In this document: positions 48,490 through 59,728 of the stretch, piece after piece
Layout: every line of letters begins with the position of its first letter
Numbering within the stretch: the first letter of the stretch is position 1
Source: Rotaria macrura
Taxonomy: Eukaryota > Rotifera > Eurotatoria > Philodinida > Philodinidae
Reading direction: 5' to 3'
NCBI GenBank assembly: GCA_900239685.1
Contig: OENT01000736.1
Span: 16,564-80,563 of the forward strand
Length of the DNA stretch: 64,000 nucleotides
Made by a program: the position numbers and the translations under genes
Notes under the pieces: generated by a model
The model's input: only the letters and a program-made list of their open reading frames with translations
Told to the model about the DNA's origin: nothing
Database searches by the model: none

Positions 48490-50034
48490 AAAAAAATCAT
48501 CATAACTAGTAATGAGAACTTTCGAGTCGGACACGGACTCTTTCATTAGCTTTCTTAAAAATCATAGGCGACAGAGCCCTTAGGCGAGGAGATGCTCAAG
48601 CATCTCCTAAAAAGATTTGCGGGGGGAGGGGGGGGGGGCTAAAATATTTGAAAAAAATACAGATTTCATCATGATTCTATGCTTGATAAGTGAAAGCGGT
48701 TAGAAAAGGCGATGCTTATTTTTCTCTGAAGTTATATGCAACTTGATCGTGAGTGGCAGTCGTCTATTTTTGTATGTTTTTGAAACATCTTCCCTTATCA
48801 ACTCTAGCGACTTCCCTTAATGAAGATCAAGGGAAGTTGTCAACGCATAGAATACATTTATGGTGTCGACGTGTTTTTATTTATTATTAGAATTTGTATC
48901 ATGTTCTGCATTTTACTTTTGAAAGATTTTCAACTCATAAGCAAACAGTAAGCTTAGTTTAAAAAAATGTCGACACTAATACCAACGTTAACGAAACAGC
49001 TTCAAAGTACATCTGTTTTTGAAAACGAAAAACAAAATCAAGTTAAGCCGCTAGAAATCATGCATATAGTTCAAATAATTCATCGATTCATTATTCTAAT
49101 GATCATGAACATGTGAATCCAGCTCAAGAGTTTATGTCACGAAAACTGGTAGAAGTTTCTACTTCCAACGAAGACAACAACTCTTTTATCATGTCATTTT
49201 TCCTCATATTCATAAAGCGAAACTAGATCAGTTAGATCCGAACAGCATGCGTTTTGATTTTCGTGCAAAAGGTCAGAGTAGAAAAGCTTTTTTTGGGGGG
49301 TTGAACAATAGCTTTTGTATTCATGACTTTTTTATTGGCTTTATTCAAGGTTTAAGATTGTTCATGCTTATATTCATAATGAAATAAAAGTTTTGATAGT
49401 GTATTAGAATTTCCGATTGTTCTGAAGGCATGCAAATCGGTCTGTGCAGAAAATGTTTTGATTGATAGTTGCGACAAAGAAATTAAAAAATCTGTATTGT
49501 CCCCTAATATCGACATTCTATCGTTATTCTCAAAAACAAAATGTTGAGTTCTCATAAGTAAGAAACATTTCGCCGCCTATGTTCAAAACGTCATCCATCG
49601 ATCATAGCAGTCAGCAAGACAGAATGATACTGGACGATAGCTAATCTATATCGTTGAATATTGAGTCAAGCTTTGATATACAGTAGAATCTTTTGTAGGC
49701 TAAGATTTCGTATCCGATTACAAATTCTTCGTTGTGAAAATTTACCTTAAGAAGAAAAACGAGTCAATACTAAAACATGTTTGTATGATTATTTGAAACC
49801 AAAGTTTACGAGACCAATTGAAAATCGTCATTATATTATCTAAATGGAAGATTATGTTTTAGTTTACTTATGGAACTAAACAATGATTTAGTCGTACAGG
49901 TGTCTATTCAAAATGAGCATAATCAAAAATCGAGCCGTAGATTTACTTACGAATAAATTAATTTTTGTTTCTCTCTGTGTTTTTTGAAAAAACCGAAAAT
50001 AAGATTTTCCTTCTTTGTTTTACTCTATACTTAC
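48490..50034. other. 1.5-kb intron or insertion inside acyltransferase gene
   Basis: This spans the place of the missing exon. It has a 9-bp stem hairpin (aggagatgc, loop tcaa) at 48587-48608 and a poly-G tract (48621-48638). Plus-strand pieces at about 48967-49260 and 49680-49960 look like decayed coding sequence in shifting frames. The pieces are not recognised. A decayed mobile element is the likeliest reading. Confidence 0.45.
48621..48638 (+). repeat. Poly-G tract (G6-A-G11)
   Basis: Seventeen G in eighteen bases in an otherwise AT-rich region; it could form a quadruplex. It lies 12 bases after the hairpin at 48587-48608. Confidence 0.8.
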
Positions 50035-51526
50035 CAGAATAATAAACAGCAAAAATACATGTATGACCAAGAATAATCCAACAAAGGGAAAGTACACGAA
50101 TACCATTGAGACATGCTAAATTTTTTGGATAACTATCACATTTTAATATATGATAATTATTTATCAATGAACAACATCTCATTAGATTGATTGCAACTAT
50201 GAAATCATCAAAAGGAAAAACTAAAATAGAATAATTTCATGAATTTCTTCTTGTTTTTACCCGAGTCAATATTTGAGTCAGAATTTGAAATTAATAATGT
50301 TATATCTTCCGACGATGATGTCGATTGATCAAGTTCATCAATTTGACCTACGTCAGATGATGTGTGAATGGTTGTCGTTTGACTTAACATTGATTCAGTT
50401 GCAGCTATTGGACGTACATCATTCATTTTTAAGTCATACTTAGATCCATAGATCATATGTAATCCAGTAGCAAGAAAAATAAATAATGTTATTATTGACA
50501 AAAGAATACTAGATTAAACAAAAACGAGTATCAAATATATCGATAATGTCTAAATGAAATTTGTTTGATATTTCTTACATCGTCAAAATAGCTTTTGTAT
50601 CTAGTTTACGATGTTCAATGCAATGAACATCATTATTTGTTAAATTAATTGAAACATTAATATATGGAATCCATATCACGTCTAAATAGTAAAAAGATTA
50701 ATTTCATCACCAATGATTTAGAATATACTAAAACTTCATTCCTGAAGTATTTAGTTAAATGGAACTACATCATCGAGCATGATGGCTACAGAGGTCACGT
50801 CTTCCAGTGCTTTTATCTATTATTGCACATGTAGTATTCATTTTTCTGTAGTAGTGTCAAGATCCAAATATATAGAAAGCTAACTTCTTGAAGTTCTTCA
50901 AAGCTCGATATCAATTCCATAGATTAAATAATCAACCGACTATTGAAATTTTTTTAATTACATACGTTGATTAACAAAATCGACAACATCATTGGCATTA
51001 CAACTTTGAGGAACGCAAATACCATAGACTGGTCGAATGTTATTTGATAATCCATTGCCAATTGTACATGTACGTGTTTTAAATGGTTGTATGATAATAC
51101 TATTATTTAAGCCACGTAAATAATGTTTACATTCATATGCTGAACCAATCCAATAGATATTTCCTAGCATAAAACCACTCGGTATTTTGCCCCAAGCATC
51201 GAATGCTAAAAGAAACATAGATAAATAATTTCATTTAAAAATTAAAATTAATATTTACTCTTTAATGCCCATGTTTGCCTAGATATTAGATCTTGAGATA
51301 ACAATTGAATATCTCGACTACAATTCGATATATTTGTATTTAGTATGAGATCAACATTAATCGATGGCAATGTTGAATGAAATGTAACATTAGTATCGAT
51401 ATTATTTTCTTTAAAATATCGGCCAGTACCAATAATACTTGGAATCAAATTAATAAATGATAACGACAAATCTTCAGCTTGAATGTGACTTTGTACAATA
51501 AGAAGAAAATACCAAAATATTTTCAT

Positions 51527-52090
51527 TTTAATTTAATCTGCAATAAATATCAAGCCTATATATATATTCGAGCACATGATTTGATATAGTATGAATCATC
51601 GAATGTGTTTTTTTCGAAAAAAGACTACTCATAATGCAGTCATGTGGAACACATAAAAGATATATTTCTCTGATAACTACATTATAGATTTTTACGTATA
51701 TCATATCTATAGGCATTCTTCAACACATAGTATCCAACAAAAAGAATAAATTATTGCTGCTTTTTCTATAGAGGAAATGAAAGTTTGTACTATCAATCTA
51801 CTCTTGCATTTTTTTTTCAACATCAAGAATTTATTTTTATTTAATCAAATAAGACGAATATTTCAATTTTCTCATGCCAATAGTAATATGGCTCGAACTG
51901 ATAAATGCAGCGTCTTTCGATTAATTACAATGTAATGATTTATTCAATTCGATTGATTTGAAACCAACTTGAATTTTTCATCAAAATCACAACGTACCTT
52001 CAAGCAAACAGAATTTAAAAGAATTATAATAATGAGGAAAGAAAGTCAGCGTGAGCAATATTGTTTTTGAGCCCAACAAGGGACAGAGAC
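51527..52090. other. Intergenic region upstream of acyltransferase gene
   Basis: About 560 bp including the presumed promoter of the minus-strand acyltransferase. No clear motif was seen. Confidence 0.35.
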
Positions 52091-53497
52091 GCACTGATAA
52101 AAATTTTTATTTTGGATTTATTATGTGCGTTCGAAACGGTATTGTCTGAAGCCACAATCTCTAAATTTTCAGTTCATTTGAATGTTCTACAGGAAAGTTA
52201 GAGTACATCAATTATTATGTAATTACTGCACATTTATCATCACAAAAATGGCCACAAATTAGTGCATAAATGTCTTTTGAACTTATGCTCAAACTACTGA
52301 GAGAAATCATTCGTATCATATACTTAAGTATAAAGCAGAAAATGATGAACGAATTGAGCGATTTGAATTATCGTATATAATTTGTTTATCAAAATGTCGT
52401 ACATGAACAAAAAAGGAGACGTCTTACTGTACAAAACTAAAATGACGGGTTTTCGTTAGTATATCGGTGACCATTTCTGAAAACTAAACGGGACCAAACA
52501 GCAAGTTCTATATTTTATGCAGCTTTTCATTCTTTACCAACTGGTAAAAAATATTGAAAACAAAAGTGTACCTTGGAGGTGAAACAAAGCTCACAAATCT
52601 CGTTTTTGTGACACTTTTTTGATGATTTTTCAAAAAAATCAAAAGTTTTTAGTTATTTTCGCTGAAAAGACACGATTTTATGTCAAAACAATTGTGGCAT
52701 TTGGAATCAGCGCTAAAAACTGCATTGATTGGAATCAATACTAGAGAAAATGCTTTTCAATGAAAAATTGGTCTGTGCGGGACTACCGAGGCAGACTTTA
52801 ACAAAATGAAACTGTAGGGAAACTCTGGTGGTTTTTGGAAAAACATTTCCCTTGAATAGATTGTACTCGGTGCAGTTTTTAACACTGATTCCAAATGCCA
52901 CAATTGTTTTGACATAAAATCGTACCTTTTCAGTGAAAATAACTAAAAACTTTTGATTTTTTTGAAAAATCATCAAAAATTGTCATAAAAACGAGTTTTT
53001 CGAGGTTTGTTCTGCCTCCAAGATACACTTTTGTTTTCAATGTTTTTTACCAGTTGTTAAAGAATGAAAAGCTGCATAATATATAGAACTTGCAACTTGC
53101 TCCCATTCGGTTCTCGAAAACGGCAGCAGATATAAAGCAAATGATTGGCAATTAGTTGCCGATAACTTGTGTCATTCTTCACTCATTTTGACTATGTAAC
53201 CCGAGTAAATAGATGGTATACATTATTCTAAATAGCTCAGGTTAATCAGCTTTTCAAGCTCTATGTTTTGGTACGTTGCATGAGAAAGATCTGTGATTTG
53301 TTGAAATAAAATCCTAGGAGACATTTATGTTGCGATTTATGATATTTTTTCGACACTAGGTTGTTAGTACCTACAGTTGACTGAGGCTAACTCGACTATA
53401 GAACATCAAAATGAGTTAAAAATTTGGGGACTGTGGTTTCAGACGATGCCGTTTTGAACGCACATAATAAATCCAAAATTAAAAATTTGACCAGTGC
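52091..53497. mobile_element. 1.4-kb foldback element with long inverted arms
   Basis: Left arm 52091-52724 and right arm 52871-53497 are inverted copies around a 146-bp spacer. The inner 200 bp match closely, with long identical blocks such as ttgtggcatttggaatcag and gatgatttttcaaaaaaatc. The outer 110 bp also match, sharing ttttggatttattatgtgcg. The middle of each arm has diverged, with bits lost. The outer ends read gcactgat and gcactggt. No target duplication and no transposase frame were recognised, so this is a non-autonomous foldback or MULE-like element. Confidence 0.78.
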
Positions 53498-54330
53498 CTC
53501 GTACATAGTGACGATCTTTGGTCCTCTCCTGGGTCGTCTCTTATAAATAAAACATTTTTCGTTTGCAAACCATTGTTTTTTTTGTGCATCAAATGAGTGT
53601 TGGAAGTAAAGTCAGTATGTTCTTGATGATGAATTCTAATGGAAAAACACAAAACAAAAGAAAAGAAATGGATGTTGTGTTCTTGATCGAAAGCGCCTGT
53701 ATGTTGCAATAGCTGAGATAATATCTAAATGATAACGGAGGAAAACTTCGGAGAAATATCTCGCTATCTACGATTCATTTCCAGATGTCAATACCTTGAA
53801 TTTTTTTTGTTTCATTCCAGAAAAAAACAAGAAACTCAATTTTTTTCTGACTTCTTTGCTCGATTAAAAATTGTGCATGGTAGTGTAATTCTTCAATGCG
53901 ACTATGTACGTTTACTATCCGAGAAAAACAACATACGTATATCGAACAATTTAAATAAATATTCGTTTTCTTCTCTCTCTCTAAATATGTCATACTGTTT
54001 CTTCCATTGTTGTGAGGAAAATATCTCACGATGTAGTACAAATCGAACCAAGATAATCAATACAATAACATATTTAGTGTGCCCTATTTATCCTTGTTGT
54101 ATGCCTTTTACACGTATATATATATATACCGACTGAGACGGCAAATCATTACGAATAAATATATTGGATAATATATACAGAAACAGGAATATATCACATG
54201 AGACAGAAACATAATCCATTTACATTTCCAGCTGCGATGCAATAATGGAAGGCAACTATTTATTTTAGGAAACTGTCCTGCAGTTTGTTGTCGTTCATAT
54301 TTTTATTATGTTCGTCGTTGTTATCGACGG
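53498..54330. other. Intergenic region upstream of Fringe
   Basis: About 830 bp. Open frames on both strands overlap one another near 53730-54136 without motifs; no gene is supported. The presumed Fringe promoter lies here. Confidence 0.35.
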
Positions 54331-55290
54331 ATGTGTTTTTTAAATTATATTTCATGTCGAAAATATCCATTGATCATTCTTCTATTTACAATATTTATTT
54401 ATTGTAATTTATTATTCCAAATCAAAAACTCTGATATTATTGATCAAAAATCGAATTCTAACCGCATATTATACGTTATTAGAACAAGTTCACATTTATA
54501 TGAAAAACGTTTAATTTATCTACTACAAACATGGATACCACTAGTTAATGATGATGTTTTTTATACTACAGATATAGTTTTACCGAATGTATCTATAAAT
54601 CATATGATTCTAACTAAAGAAAGATGTGGATTTGATGTTCATTCGATGAATAATCTATGTTGTAAAACGGCACATGATTTTATCATTTTTCATAGTTACG
54701 TGTCAAACTATGATTGGTTCTGTCATTTTGATGATGATCAATATGTGAATGTTAACAATCTTAAACAATATTTATCTAGTCTTGATTCTAATCAACCATA
54801 TTATATTGGTCGTGCCTCATGGTCTGATTCTATTAAGAGATCGAAAGAACCATTTCCGTATCCGTTTTGGTTCGCTACATTAGGTGCTGGTGTATGTCTA
54901 TCGAAACGTACAATTGAACTTCTCGAACCTTATACACAAAGTGTCTCACATTTTGTTGATGGTTGCATAAATGAAAATTATCATGATGATATCTATTTAG
55001 GTTTTCTATTACGTGCCTATTTAAATGTATCGTTAACGAAAAATAAACATTTTCATTCTCATCTAGAAAAGTCATTTTATCAGAATAGACAAACATTCCT
55101 GCGCAACTTTATGAATGAAATAACATTTGGCTTTAGTGCACCTGATCGATATCCTTATTATTTACCTCAAATTTATAACTCTAGCTTAGATCCATATCGA
55201 ATACGAACGCTTCATTGTCTTATTTATACAACACAATTGAAAGAATGTGAAACCAAAATTCTTCAACAACTTTTTAATTCTACGAAATAG
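54331..55290 (+). CDS. Fringe-type beta-1,3-N-acetylglucosaminyltransferase
   Basis: An intronless frame of 319 residues from ATG 54331. A type II anchor at about residues 13-31 (PLIILLFTIFIYCNLLFQ) directs it to the Golgi. The catalytic domain shows Fringe hallmarks: CCKTAHDF, then DWFCHFDDDQYVNVNNL with the metal-binding DDD at 134-136. Then come YYIGRAS, FWFATLGAGVCLSKRTIELL, a DD pair at 220-221 and FHSHLEKS at about 242-249. Close to the end is RIRTLHCLIY, like the final RSVHC segment. Fringe enzymes extend O-fucose on Notch EGF repeats and tune ligand choice. Length is slightly shorter than vertebrate Fringes (320-380). Other Fringe-like GT31 enzymes with the same fold are possible, so the Notch role is inferred. 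Its stop lies 17 bp from the convergent MRPS31 stop. Confidence 0.85.
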   Translation: MCFLNYISCRKYPLIILLFTIFIYCNLLFQIKNSDIIDQKSNSNRILYVIRTSSHLYEKRLIYLLQTWIPLVNDDVFYTTDIVLPNVSINHMILTKERCGFDVHSMNNLCCKTAHDFIIFHSYVSNYDWFCHFDDDQYVNVNNLKQYLSSLDSNQPYYIGRASWSDSIKRSKEPFPYPFWFATLGAGVCLSKRTIELLEPYTQSVSHFVDGCINENYHDDIYLGFLLRAYLNVSLTKNKHFHSHLEKSFYQNRQTFLRNFMNEITFGFSAPDRYPYYLPQIYNSSLDPYRIRTLHCLIYTTQLKECETKILQQLFNSTK

Positions 55291-55307
55291 AATAAGCAAT
55301 ACAACAT

Positions 55308-58300
55308 TTAGTTTTTACTGGCCGTTGATGCCTTAGCAGATGGTGGAGCAACGACAGGAACAACTTTTGGTGCTGGTGGTGGTGCCACTGGTTTTGGTTT
55401 ATATGTTGAAACAGGTTTTGTTTTCGTTGATGATGCTGTTGCTGATGTTTTAACAGCACCTGTGTTAACTGTTTCGTTGAAAATGTGCATTTTTTCATTA
55501 AAAAAACTTCGGAACCAATTGATATGTTCAATTTTTTGTTCCACTGTCCAATACGGATTTCGACCGAGACCAATGCAAACCAGTTCCATAAATTGACGAA
55601 TGAGAGGAGAATTCGGAAAATCATTTAAATGACGTTCTAACAAAACATGTTCATAAAATGGAACATCTAATTCAGGACCAATATCTATTTCAAAAAGAAA
55701 AACATCCATCAAACATATTCTTTGAATTCAACATGAAACGCGACAAGAAACGAACCTTGTTCATTGTTAATTGGAAATTTCCAAAGAATTCCATCTTTCG
55801 TCCATTGAATCATTTCTTCAAAAGCGTTTCGTGGTGGTATAGTTGATATTCGTATTAATTCATCATGCTCAGATTTTGCCCATATCGGTGAAGTATTCGA
55901 CGATAATACTATGAAAAACGAAGTACACAATTTTATTCAACATTGTTAACTTTTGTTTATAAAACAAACCATTAACATCTTTACTAGTAAATATTCCTAA
56001 TGATTCACCGCTCCATAATCGATGTGGTCTTTATGAAACAAAGAAATAAAAATCATTAGAGACATCAAGTTCTTCATAACAATGTATTTACCTCATAAAT
56101 TCCTGACGGCGTTTAGTGTCACGTGATGTTCTTCGCGAATCGTTATCATCTCTTTTTTGGTCACGTTGATCAGAAAAGCGTTTTCTTGATGTCGTTCCAT
56201 CTAAAAGAATCATATTGAACATGTTTATGTTGAATATTTACTCAGAGATATTACCACGACTAAAATCATCTTCATGTGTTAAGTTTTCTGTTGAACGAGT
56301 TGGTTTCAATTGAAAATCACGTAGTAATGATCTAGAATAACAGAAAATATAATAACGACAGTCAAACGAAGTATATAAACATACGAAAATGCTTCAGTCG
56401 TTTTTTCAACATTCACATCAGAAGTAGTATGTGTTTGTCGTTTTTTTAATGATTTTTTCTTGTCATCCTGTTGAAATCGTTCAGAAGGTTTTTCATGATG
56501 TTCATATTTAGGTTCCATACGTCGGGTCGCCTTACTGACAATATTATGACCGCGTAAAACATCGAGTAATTCTTGTTCGATATTACTACTTTCATTTGGT
56601 GAATGAGCTGGTGTTAAAGAATTAGCAACTTGACGTGTTAAAATTTTTACTTCACTTGATTCAGTGTCTAGAATAACTTGTGGACGAATTTTTCTATAGA
56701 ATAATAAAAAAGAAATGGTATCTATTTATTTATGAAATCTAAATAATTTTAATGAAATATGAGAAAATATTAATTGGAATTGATTAAAGTATTGGAGAGA
56801 ACAATTTTAGTTTTTGTTATTTGTTTTAGACAGTTTCTATTCGAGAGAAAAATATTTTTTCGACATCATTGAGACAAGGTCATGAATATTTTGTATGTGT
56901 TTACATAACCTTGATAGCACCACTTAATAGATTAACAAAATCTAAGTCACTTTTCTCCTATTGCTGTACAATTAATAAAAAAATGTGTTATTTTATCTTC
57001 TCTATACGTTCTAGATAACTAAACTATGATACGACCCATATGTATCCCGATTATTATTTTTTTCAACAAGCTACTGAGTAATACACAACAATATTTTTCG
57101 ACTGACTGTATTTAACTGGGGTTCTAGTAAGAAGCATTGTGTTAATATATCTGTATAATCTTCTATTGGAATATATCTGTTTTGATGTATTTACTGAACA
57201 AGATTCTAAGGCAATGTAGTTAAGTGTTATACTTTACTGTTCGCACGTATGCAGACTTCAGCAAAAAAAAAGAACTTTAAACAGGCACGCGTTTATGAGA
57301 TTTAACAAAGTTGTGATTGTTTCACTCAGTTTTTAGTTTGAAATTGAATCGATGAAAACTTTCAATGACTGTAAGCATATTTGATTGCGTCATCTTAAAA
57401 AAACCTTTTTCTTCTGAAAAATAACGAATTTCCGATTTATTGACTAGCGACTATATTTAATTTCTATCAAATATCTCAATGAAGAAACATTTGTTTCGAA
57501 TGTAACAATTTCACTATTTGTGACAAGTCTGAGAATCTAATCACGAACTGAAATTCAATGGAGAGTTTTATGATTTGATTTTTGAGTGATCAATTAAAAA
57601 CACAATTATAGCAATTCAGTTTCAGCTATTGGCATAACTAGGATTTGCCAGGTGGCAGAGCGGTGCTCTATCTAATTTACAAAGATTTTTCTGATGATGG
57701 ATCATTTTTCTTTTTCGTAGAACAAAGATGCAATAGTGTTTGTAACTATAAATAACAACAAAATTATCCATGAGTTGTTGGAAATTAATGTTAATATCAT
57801 CGTTCATTACTAAGACCCATAATTCATTCGATCAAGTGATCTGCAATTGTATTACGTGATATTGTTTTTATGAATTTTCATTTTAGTAAATATTCTTTCG
57901 CAACTGCTTGACCAAATAGATTTGTAGTCTTGGCAGCAACGACAAGAAATATGACCGTCAGAAATGCTTGCTTCAGTGGCATTAATTTTAAACATAGAGA
58001 TCATCAATACTTTTTAATTTTGAATCTTTCAACATCGACTTAAGAACTTGAATTTCATTTTACAATAAGCATAAATCAACTGTCGTTTTTTTCTGCAAAA
58101 GGTTTTAATACTTCAGTTTCCAAAAAACTGCTGCTGTCGGAACAGAGAGTTGATATTTCATTCAAGATTTGCATATATATTTAAAAGAAAAAATATCGTT
58201 GATAAGATGGGAGCAAATATAAATGGGCCTTTATTTTTTGAATTAAGTCTATCCGTATAGTAAAATTACTGTTTTTTAATGGACAGTGTTAGGATATGGC

Positions 58301-59413
58301 TCAACAATTTCGTACATTTAGAGTAAGAGGATTTCTGAGTATGTCAAATATGAATTCAAACAGTCGATAATTAAGTTCAAAGTGAATGCCAATATTGACG
58401 AGTTATGCATGACGTTAACTCTTTCGAAAGAAAGATTAGGATAAAGTATACTGAATAAAATTTAATCAAACAGCTTTTACAATTAAACTCTGTCCAGATG
58501 CTTGTGATATATTAAAAATAAAATTGATTGTAACTACTTTAATTCCAAACTGAATAGGATCGACAAGATAACACTTACTGTCAAAATCTCCTCTCATTTC
58601 GATATTGACATTTCTATCGAGTGTAAACTAATATCTAGAGTGAAAATTTTCGTTTCCTAATTTTATTAAACAATTTTCAATATTTAGAAATTTTAATAGA
58701 TCGATTAGAACATTTCTTTTCGATTTTTCAATTATTCACACCCTTGCAAATATATAATGGAAAGTAAGTCATGAAACCAATGTTTGTTAATAATACACGG
58801 CTATGTCAATTTTTAGCAAGACTCATCAAAATGTACACTATGATATAATATTTTTAGTTGTGATTTAACTGTTCTTTTTCTAAAATTTAGACAATAGGAA
58901 TTAGCTTACTTTTCTTTCTGTTCATGCCCACTTCGTACTTGTTCACGTTTTTGCTTTTTTTCATTTGAATCAAATGGTCTAGCAAATTTAGTTCTATCAT
59001 GAGATGGTGATGATGATAATGATCGATCGCGTTTCTCATCAAATATATTTTGTCGATTCGTATTTTTAGCATGAGAACTATGATCATTGGATAACAATGT
59101 TTCATCTTTAACGAAACGAAAATCGATCAAATCAAGAGAGAATATACATTTTTGACTATCTAATTATTTTATTACCAGTTATGGATCGTTTTTTATCAAG
59201 ACTATGTTCGTTGGTTGAAGATTTCCTATTTTTCATTACATTTCGAGATGTATTGAAGTTTTTTCGTTCGAATTTTAAAAGTTCTTCAGTTAAACGAGAA
59301 GATTTCAGTTTTGATTCATCGTCCGATGATTGTTGCGATTTAAATCGATATTGATGCGATGCTAACGGATGTACATATCGACAAATTGTTGATGCTCTTC
59401 GTAATGCTAACAT
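55308..59413 (-). CDS. MRPS31: Mitochondrial small ribosomal subunit protein mS31
   Basis: Eight exons: 59176-59413, 58910-59105, 56385-56693, 56255-56331, 56092-56200, 55970-56028, 55756-55908, 55308-55684. They splice to 505 residues (human 395). The start MLALRRASTICRYVHPLASH is a basic amphipathic presequence for mitochondrial import. The middle is charged and poorly conserved. The C-terminal half is diagnostic: RNAFEEMIQWTKDGILWKFP, then YEHVLLERHLNDFP, RQFMELVCIGLGRNPYWTV and EQKIEHINWFRSFFNEKMHI, as in mS31. After that it has an extra roughly 50-residue Ala/Pro/Lys/Thr-rich tail not usual in the family. mS31 sits in the head of the 28S mitoribosomal subunit. Intron 56694-58909 is 2.2 kb. 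A T-rich acceptor (ttttttttgtag) lies 8 nt before the ATG and IDH3A ends only 315 bp upstream. Confidence 0.93.
57605..57680. mobile_element. Possible hAT terminal relic in MRPS31 intron
   Basis: The stretch ggcataactaggatttgcca followed by ggtggcagag resembles the ends of known hAT elements, but no partner terminus or target duplication was seen. Low confidence. Confidence 0.25.
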
Positions 59414-59688
59414 CGATGGTTCTACAAAAAAAACCAGAAACAACAAATAAGTTTGTTCTCTTTCTATGTTATTTTATTCTTCTTGAGCGAAAATAAGGTT
59501 TGTGAGACAATTTTAATGAGAGACAACATTGAACAAAGATTTTAAAACAAAAAATAATGCATGAGAATGAGTAAAATCTTGTATGATTTATCGATGATGA
59601 CGCATTCGAAGAATAATACGAGAATTCGTTCATTTAATACGTAAATGTAATTGACTAAAAGCTAAACACTTGACTAGATTATGAATGT

Positions 59689-59689
<1 letters not shown>

Positions 59690-59719
<30 letters not shown>

Positions 59720-59720
59720 C
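59690..59720. repeat. TA microsatellite between MRPS31 and IDH3A
   Basis: About 30 bp of alternating t and a, ending nine bases before the IDH3A stop codon read from the plus strand; it lies in the IDH3A 3' UTR. Confidence 0.8.
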
Positions 59721-59728
59721 GTAGAAAA

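Larger units (their letters stand above)
46346..51526 (-). pseudogene. NRF-6-like O-acyltransferase, apparently interrupted
   Basis: Exons found: 51259-51526, 50966-51205, 50579-50681, 50261-50508, 50035-50196, then 48360-about 48489, 48132-48309, 48005-48075, 47201-47323, 46773-47150, 46551-46680, 46346-46471. The N terminus is a signal peptide (MKIFWYFLLIVQSHIQAED) and a Cys-containing NRF domain (TFDAWGKIPSGFMLGN, YGICVPQSC). A multi-pass acyltransferase-3 domain follows (LACLNGIRVLSLCWIILGHT, NKPW-like TKPWCRITPYAIGLSIGY, LSKLTYGAYLWHS). Exon 5 ends in phase 1, but the next recognisable exon must be entered in phase 2. The piece normally reading like SVDTFFxLSG is missing. That gap (48490-50034) holds foreign-looking sequence. 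All other joins are in frame, so the break may be recent. Family: transmembrane acyltransferases related to nematode nrf-6. Confidence 0.75.

Noticed and set aside
52713-52976. 87-codon minus-strand frame in the foldback element
   Set aside because: It crosses the spacer and the inverted arm, has no motif, and is best explained by arm sequence.
53729-54136. 135-codon plus-strand frame upstream of Fringe
   Set aside because: Low-complexity Phe/Ser/Cys content, no recognised domain, and an equally long antisense frame; no splice into Fringe.
57640-57690. tRNA-like stretch ggtggcagagcggt
   Set aside because: No cloverleaf could be folded with matching acceptor and T arms; hAT-end relic is the better, though weak, reading.
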